Shown: positions 5,878 to 8,155 of the stretch, one piece after another
Layout: every line of letters starts with the position of its first letter
Position numbering within the stretch: the first letter of the stretch is position 1
Source: Synechococcales cyanobacterium PMM_0085
GTDB lineage: Bacteria; Cyanobacteriota; Cyanobacteriia; Elainellales; Elainellaceae
Direction: 5' to 3'
Assembly: GCA_949127705.1 (NCBI GenBank)
Contig: CASBQJ010000161.1
Location: forward strand, 1 to 8,155
Length of the DNA stretch: 8,155 bases
Program-made: the position numbers and the translations under genes
Notes under the pieces: model-generated
What the model saw: only the letters and a program-made list of their open reading frames with translations
Databases searched by the model: none
What the model was told of the DNA's origin: nothing

Positions 5878-5892
5878 CCTTGTAAGACAAGG
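5878..5892 (+). terminator. Small hairpin after aroA, doubtful terminator
   Basis: CCTTGT, loop AAG, ACAAGG begins 30 bases after the aroA stop. There is no T-run behind it, so an intrinsic terminator is unlikely. A perfect TATAAT follows at 5896-5901, but without a -35 at proper distance. An outer CGTAA/TTACG pair (5871-5875 and the TTACG ending at 5909) could extend the structure. Confidence 0.25.
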
Positions 5893-5963
5893 CAGTATAA
5901 TATCTTACGTTTAATTTAAATCGGCACTTAATCATTAATTCAGCTCAAGGGTGCACTTTGTCC

Positions 5964-5990
5964 TGTAGAGGCAAGATTCATCGTGTCTTT
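5964..5990. repeat. Degenerate palindromic repeat (TGTAGAG type)
   Basis: AGAGGCAAGAT and ATCGTGTCTTT face each other around a 2-base centre, matching at 8 of 11 positions. It resembles a worn copy of the GTAGAGACG...CGTCTCT palindrome that is widespread in cyanobacterial spacers (recalled, not checked). Its first 12 bases, TGTAGAGGCAAG, recur exactly at 6933-6944. Confidence 0.4.
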
Positions 5991-6018
5991 ATAAGTAGTT
6001 GATCAGTAAGGAATGAGA

Positions 6019-6154
6019 GTAACTACTCAGTCTGCCCTCACCCTAAATCCCTCTCCCAAGTGGGGAGAGGGACTTTGAACTGGTTCGGTTCCCCTTCTCC
6101 CTCCTTGGGAGAAGGGGCTAGGGGATGAGGGCTGTCTATAGCCTGAGTAGTTAC
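6019..6154. mobile_element. 136-bp MITE-like palindromic element
   Basis: The ends are a perfect 12-bp terminal inverted repeat, GTAACTACTCAG (6019-6030) and CTGAGTAGTTAC (6143-6154). Inside, GCCCTCA (6034-6040) pairs with TGAGGGC (6126-6132), enclosing two hairpins: CCCTCTCCC/GGGAGAGGG (6049-6057 and 6063-6071) and an 11-bp perfect stem CCCCTTCTCCC/GGGAGAAGGGG (6091-6101 and 6107-6117). The whole unit can fold as one three-way junction. There is no coding capacity and I see no clear target-site duplication. Size, terminal inverted repeats and lack of genes fit a nonautonomous MITE-type element mobilised in trans; similar CCCTCACCCTAAATCCC text is common in cyanobacterial spacers. It may also attenuate transcription leaving aroA. 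Confidence 0.7.
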
Positions 6155-6236
6155 CCAAAAAGTATGCCCCTAAGTTTGTCACCGAGCAATTCCTCCCTGG
6201 TTGGGAATACTGGGTGAACGCTTTGGCAGAACCGAT

Positions 6237-6265
6237 TTGACAGTGTGCTCCGACCCTTCAATTTT
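6237..6265 (+). promoter_or_regulatory. Possible promoter of the 6288 gene
   Basis: A consensus -35 hexamer TTGACA lies at 6237-6242. Seventeen bases on, the -10 position reads AATTTT, a weak match. Transcription would start near 6272, which supports the ATG at 6288 over the upstream ATG at 6267. Confidence 0.3.
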
Positions 6266-6287
6266 TATGTGGCAAAGGCTTAAAAAC

Positions 6288-6680
6288 ATGATCCCTAGCC
6301 TCAGAACCTACGCCGACTTGAGTCCAGACCTCAACGTGCGGCGGCGGGTCATACGGGTATTGCGCGATCGCCCTGTGCTGAGTTTAGATGAGTGGTTTGA
6401 AGTCCACAGCCAGCCCTGCGGTCTGTCTTATGCGATGACAGCATTTGCGTATGACCAGTTAGAAAAATATTCTGGATTAAGCTTGGCGAGATTATTACCC
6501 AGCGATCGGCTAGACGCAGATCTATGCTGGACGCAAATTTGTTGGTTTGATTGGCAGGTGCGGTTATCCGACGACCTTTGGCAGCAGTTTGGGGCTGATT
6601 TTAGTGATGGGATTGATGAAGTGGATGGCACGTTAGCCCATTTTTTACAGAGCTTAGATCAACAGCTAGGACAACGGTAG
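6288..6680 (+). CDS. Conserved hypothetical protein, possibly acyl-carrier-like fold
   Basis: The 130-aa soluble protein has no signal peptide or membrane span. Residues 1-50 contain the well-ordered motif LSPDLNVRRRVI at 11-22 and a W-E-containing helix (LDEWFEV at 33-39). Residues 51-125 are helical, with the pattern LLPSDRLDADL (69-79), DDLWQQFGADFSD (95-107) and TLAHFLQSL (115-123). This spacing resembles an acyl carrier protein (loop with D-L, helix, F-G-x-x-[I/F], T-x-x-x-F-L), but the position of the phosphopantetheine Ser is Q83, so it could not be a normal carrier. The fold suggestion is an inference and the function is unknown. I chose the ATG at 6288 because AAAGG lies nine bases upstream; the ATG at 6267 and TTG at 6201 are in frame and open. 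The MITE-like element ends 133 bases upstream. Confidence 0.75.
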   Translation: MIPSLRTYADLSPDLNVRRRVIRVLRDRPVLSLDEWFEVHSQPCGLSYAMTAFAYDQLEKYSGLSLARLLPSDRLDADLCWTQICWFDWQVRLSDDLWQQFGADFSDGIDEVDGTLAHFLQSLDQQLGQR

Positions 6681-7033
6681 CCTTAGCCCCCGCTGATCGG
6701 GTTCCCTTGGTGGATGGGCGGGCATTTGGTATTGCAATTTGTGAAGGCGATCGCTAATCAGCTGAATCGGGTCTGTTTCTGGCAGGTCTTATTGAAAAAG
6801 TTTGCAAAAGAGCAGGGAATATCTTATGCTCGAATTCAGGACGCATTATTGACTTAACTTCTCAATAAGCTGCTTAGCCTACTCCAGCCTTGGCCGCTCA
6901 GCGTCAGATGCCCGCAATCTATCCCCAACCTATGTAGAGGCAAGCAAGCTGCCCAGCTAGGTTTTCACTTGAATTAAGCAGATAAACCCTCAGTTTTCAT
7001 TGTCGTTATTATCACGTAGCCCATTTTTAGCCC
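6681..7033. other. 353-bp spacer without a firm gene
   Basis: I see no tRNA, clear terminator or promoter here. It holds one HIP1 octamer (6747-6754), a 12-base repeat TGTAGAGGCAAG (6933-6944) shared with 5964-5975, and a doubtful 47-codon ORF at 6714-6857. A TATTAT at 7007-7012 could be a -10 for the next gene, but no matching -35 is present. Confidence 0.4.
6714..6857 (+). CDS. Doubtful 47-aa ORF or gene remnant
   Basis: An ATG at 6714 opens 47 codons ending in TAA at 6855. The product has a plausible amphipathic, basic C-terminal half (LLKKFAKEQGISYARIQDAL at 26-45), more protein-like than random spacer translation. GGTGG touches the ATG, so a ribosome site is lacking. It could be a small gene, the tail of a degraded gene, or chance. 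I do not recognise a family. Confidence 0.2.
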   Translation: MGGHLVLQFVKAIANQLNRVCFWQVLLKKFAKEQGISYARIQDALLT

Positions 7034-7282
7034 ATGAACCCGTTAAGTTCTATGCCATCATCTTCCCAGCAAGTTATCTCAATTGCGCGAGGCGATCGCT
7101 GGGAAGTCTGTCGCCGCCTACAAGAACTGGATATTGCCTGCAACTGCCTCGCGGATGGTAGCTGCGCTGCCGAAATTCATACCCCTCTAGCCGCGATTCA
7201 GCTTTGGAGTGTGATCTCCCATCTCACGTCGTCGCGCCAGCAAAAAATTAGGTTTTTACACCAGTGTTTGCAAACCGGATAA
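7034..7282 (+). CDS. Small conserved hypothetical protein with Cys cluster
   Basis: The 82-aa protein has no signal peptide or transmembrane segment. After a Ser-rich N-terminus (1-14), the body has a beta-alpha-beta look: VISIARGDRWEVCRRLQELDI (14-34), then a C36-N-C38 pair with C44, then IHTPLAAIQLWSVISHL (48-64) and a basic C-terminal helix. It resembles a small family found in cyanobacteria (recollection, not verified) that I cannot name by function. Cysteines at 26, 36, 38, 44 and 78 could bind metal or be redox active, but no recognised motif is complete. The ATG at 7034 has no clear Shine-Dalgarno; a second ATG at 7052 is possible and would trim the Ser-rich start. Confidence 0.7.
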   Translation: MNPLSSMPSSSQQVISIARGDRWEVCRRLQELDIACNCLADGSCAAEIHTPLAAIQLWSVISHLTSSRQQKIRFLHQCLQTG

Positions 7283-7284
7283 TG

Positions 7285-7328
7285 GGCGCTTGATTAATTT
7301 GATTCTTTGATGATTTGAAGACAGCGCC
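7285..7328. repeat. Inverted repeat between the two 3'-most genes
   Basis: GGCGCT (7285-7290) and AGCGCC (7323-7328) can pair around a 32-base loop immediately after the stop at 7282. The loop is long and no T-run follows directly, so it is a poor terminator. It may only be a weak structure in a shared transcript of the neighbouring genes. Confidence 0.2.
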
Positions 7329-7373
7329 TCGCTTATCTAGTCAGCATTTTCTGATCACTCACCCTCTCTTTTT

Positions 7374-8021
7374 ATGAGTCCTTGTAAAAGCAATCAAACA
7401 CCATTTCAGCTCGAAGGCCGTTTCCTCGGTTTTGTCGTTAAAGATGGCTACAAAATTAAGGGTTTGCAGCTAGCTACGGCAGTTGGGGAGCTATATATTA
7501 AGCTATCGAAAGAGTCGAGGGCTTCGTGCCGTCAGGTGTTAAGCCCTGGCGAGTGGCTGCAAGTGACGGGCTATCAGCGGCTAGACTACGAAGCTGGAAC
7601 GATTAAATATAAAGCAGAGCGGATTCAGGTAGTCGCACCCGGTGCCATTGCAGACCCGTTGGCTGCGCTTGAAACACCTGTGTTATCGGAGCAAGGTGCA
7701 CCGCCTAGGGCGCTGGCAAATGCGGCTACTGCTGCGGTGTCGAAGGCGTGTATTTTGGTTTGCCAAAAGTCTGATTGCTGCAAGCGAGGTAGCCGAGCCG
7801 TAGCCGCTGCAATTCAGCAAACGTTGGGCGATCGCCAACTCACACTGCAGGTTACGGTCAAAGACACGGGCTGCATGAAGCAGTGCAAGTCTGGAGCAAA
7901 TGTCGTGATCCAAAAAACTCGCTACAGCCACATTACCCCAGCCGACGTGCCCGGTTTAATCGATCGACATTTCTCAGCCCCTACCTCCTCGGCCACACCT
8001 CCAAAGCAGCAGCGATTTTGA
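7374..8021 (+). CDS. Thioredoxin-like [2Fe-2S] ferredoxin domain protein with N-terminal OB-like domain
   Basis: The 215-aa protein has two parts. Residues ~11-88 (FQLEGRFLGFVVKDGYKIKG..., a beta-rich stretch with YIKLSKESR at 41-49 and GEWLQVTGYQ at 59-68) look like a small OB-fold-type barrel. After a flexible Ala/Pro linker (~89-122), residues 123-200 form a thioredoxin-like [2Fe-2S] ferredoxin: ILVC130-x4-C135 (or C136) and GC167MKQC171KSGANVV, the four-cysteine arrangement used by NuoE-like and Aquifex-type ferredoxins. It is probably a soluble electron-transfer or Fe-S protein; its partner is unknown. Further cysteines at 4, 52 and 126 are outside the cluster pattern. The last 15 residues are Ser/Pro/Thr-rich and probably disordered. 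It lies 91 bases after the small Cys protein on the same strand and may share its transcript. The ATG at 7374 follows a T-run with no Shine-Dalgarno. Confidence 0.88.
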   Translation: MSPCKSNQTPFQLEGRFLGFVVKDGYKIKGLQLATAVGELYIKLSKESRASCRQVLSPGEWLQVTGYQRLDYEAGTIKYKAERIQVVAPGAIADPLAALETPVLSEQGAPPRALANAATAAVSKACILVCQKSDCCKRGSRAVAAAIQQTLGDRQLTLQVTVKDTGCMKQCKSGANVVIQKTRYSHITPADVPGLIDRHFSAPTSSATPPKQQRF

Positions 8022-8093
8022 TCGTGAAATCTGCCGTGACCTGTGCCGTGATCTGAGCAGTAACGTGAAATTGAAATGATTGGGGATGGCAGC

Positions 8094-8120
8094 AGCCGGA
8101 GTTCTTGAAGAATTCCGGCT
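8094..8120 (+). terminator. Terminator-like hairpin after the ferredoxin gene
   Basis: AGCCGGAGTTCT, loop TGA, AGAATTCCGGCT forms a 12-bp stem as RNA (one G-U pair). Only a short T-run (GTTT) follows, so termination may be weak. It is 73 bases past the stop of the ferredoxin gene and is the best terminator candidate in the window. Confidence 0.5.
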
Positions 8121-8155
8121 GTTTAGCGATACGCGCTCTGCGCAGGCAAGCCACC

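Noticed and set aside
5896..5901. Perfect TATAAT after aroA as a promoter
   Set aside because: TTGCGT at 5868 is 22 bases away and TTGTAA at 5880 only 10, so no -35 lies at usable spacing, and no gene follows closely.
8030..8066. Near-tandem GCCGTGA[T/C]CTG in the 3' spacer
   Set aside because: Only two imperfect copies of about 11 bases, no clear structure; probably a minor slippage product.

Overview
The window looks like cyanobacterial chromosome. By eye I count about 16 exact copies of the octamer GCGATCGC (HIP1), which is strongly over-represented in many cyanobacteria. The class I fructose-1,6-bisphosphatase, the EPSP synthase, the pentapeptide-repeat protein and the Trx-fold ferredoxin all read as cyanobacterial types. 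Balanced base composition and abundant palindromic intergenic repeats suggest a Leptolyngbya- or Nostoc-like filamentous lineage. That placement is an inference.

Layout. (1) 26-1126, minus: fbp, with a strong Shine-Dalgarno and an 11-bp perfect tandem repeat in its leader. (2) 1371-1751, plus: a 126-aa conserved hypothetical, divergent from fbp. (3) 1840-2631, plus: a secreted pentapeptide-repeat/TPR protein. (4) 2621-3553, minus: an FTR1-family iron permease whose stop overlaps that of the previous gene by 11 nt. (5) 3554-4500: almost 1 kb without a convincing gene. It holds two ~40-bp direct repeats 505 bp apart, several stem-loops, short GGATGTGG repeats and a cluster of three tiny hairpins. 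The first part may be a decayed insertion element or its noncoding derivative. (6) 4501-5847, plus: aroA. (7) 5848-6287: intergenic, with a 136-bp highly structured MITE-like palindrome at 6019-6154. (8) 6288-6680, plus: a conserved hypothetical that may have an acyl-carrier-protein-like fold. (9) 6681-7033: no firm gene, one doubtful 47-codon ORF. (10) 7034-7282, plus: a small Cys-containing hypothetical. (11) 7374-8021, plus: a two-domain protein ending in a thioredoxin-like [2Fe-2S] ferredoxin, followed by a terminator-like hairpin at 8094-8120.

Functionally this is a mixture of housekeeping genes (central carbon metabolism, shikimate pathway, iron uptake) and small cyanobacterial conserved unknowns, not one dedicated pathway. 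I see no CRISPR array, tRNA, rRNA, phage module, toxin-antitoxin pair or recognisable defence system. The least explained part is 3.6-4.45 kb. The clearest mobile-type structure is the 136-bp palindrome downstream of aroA.
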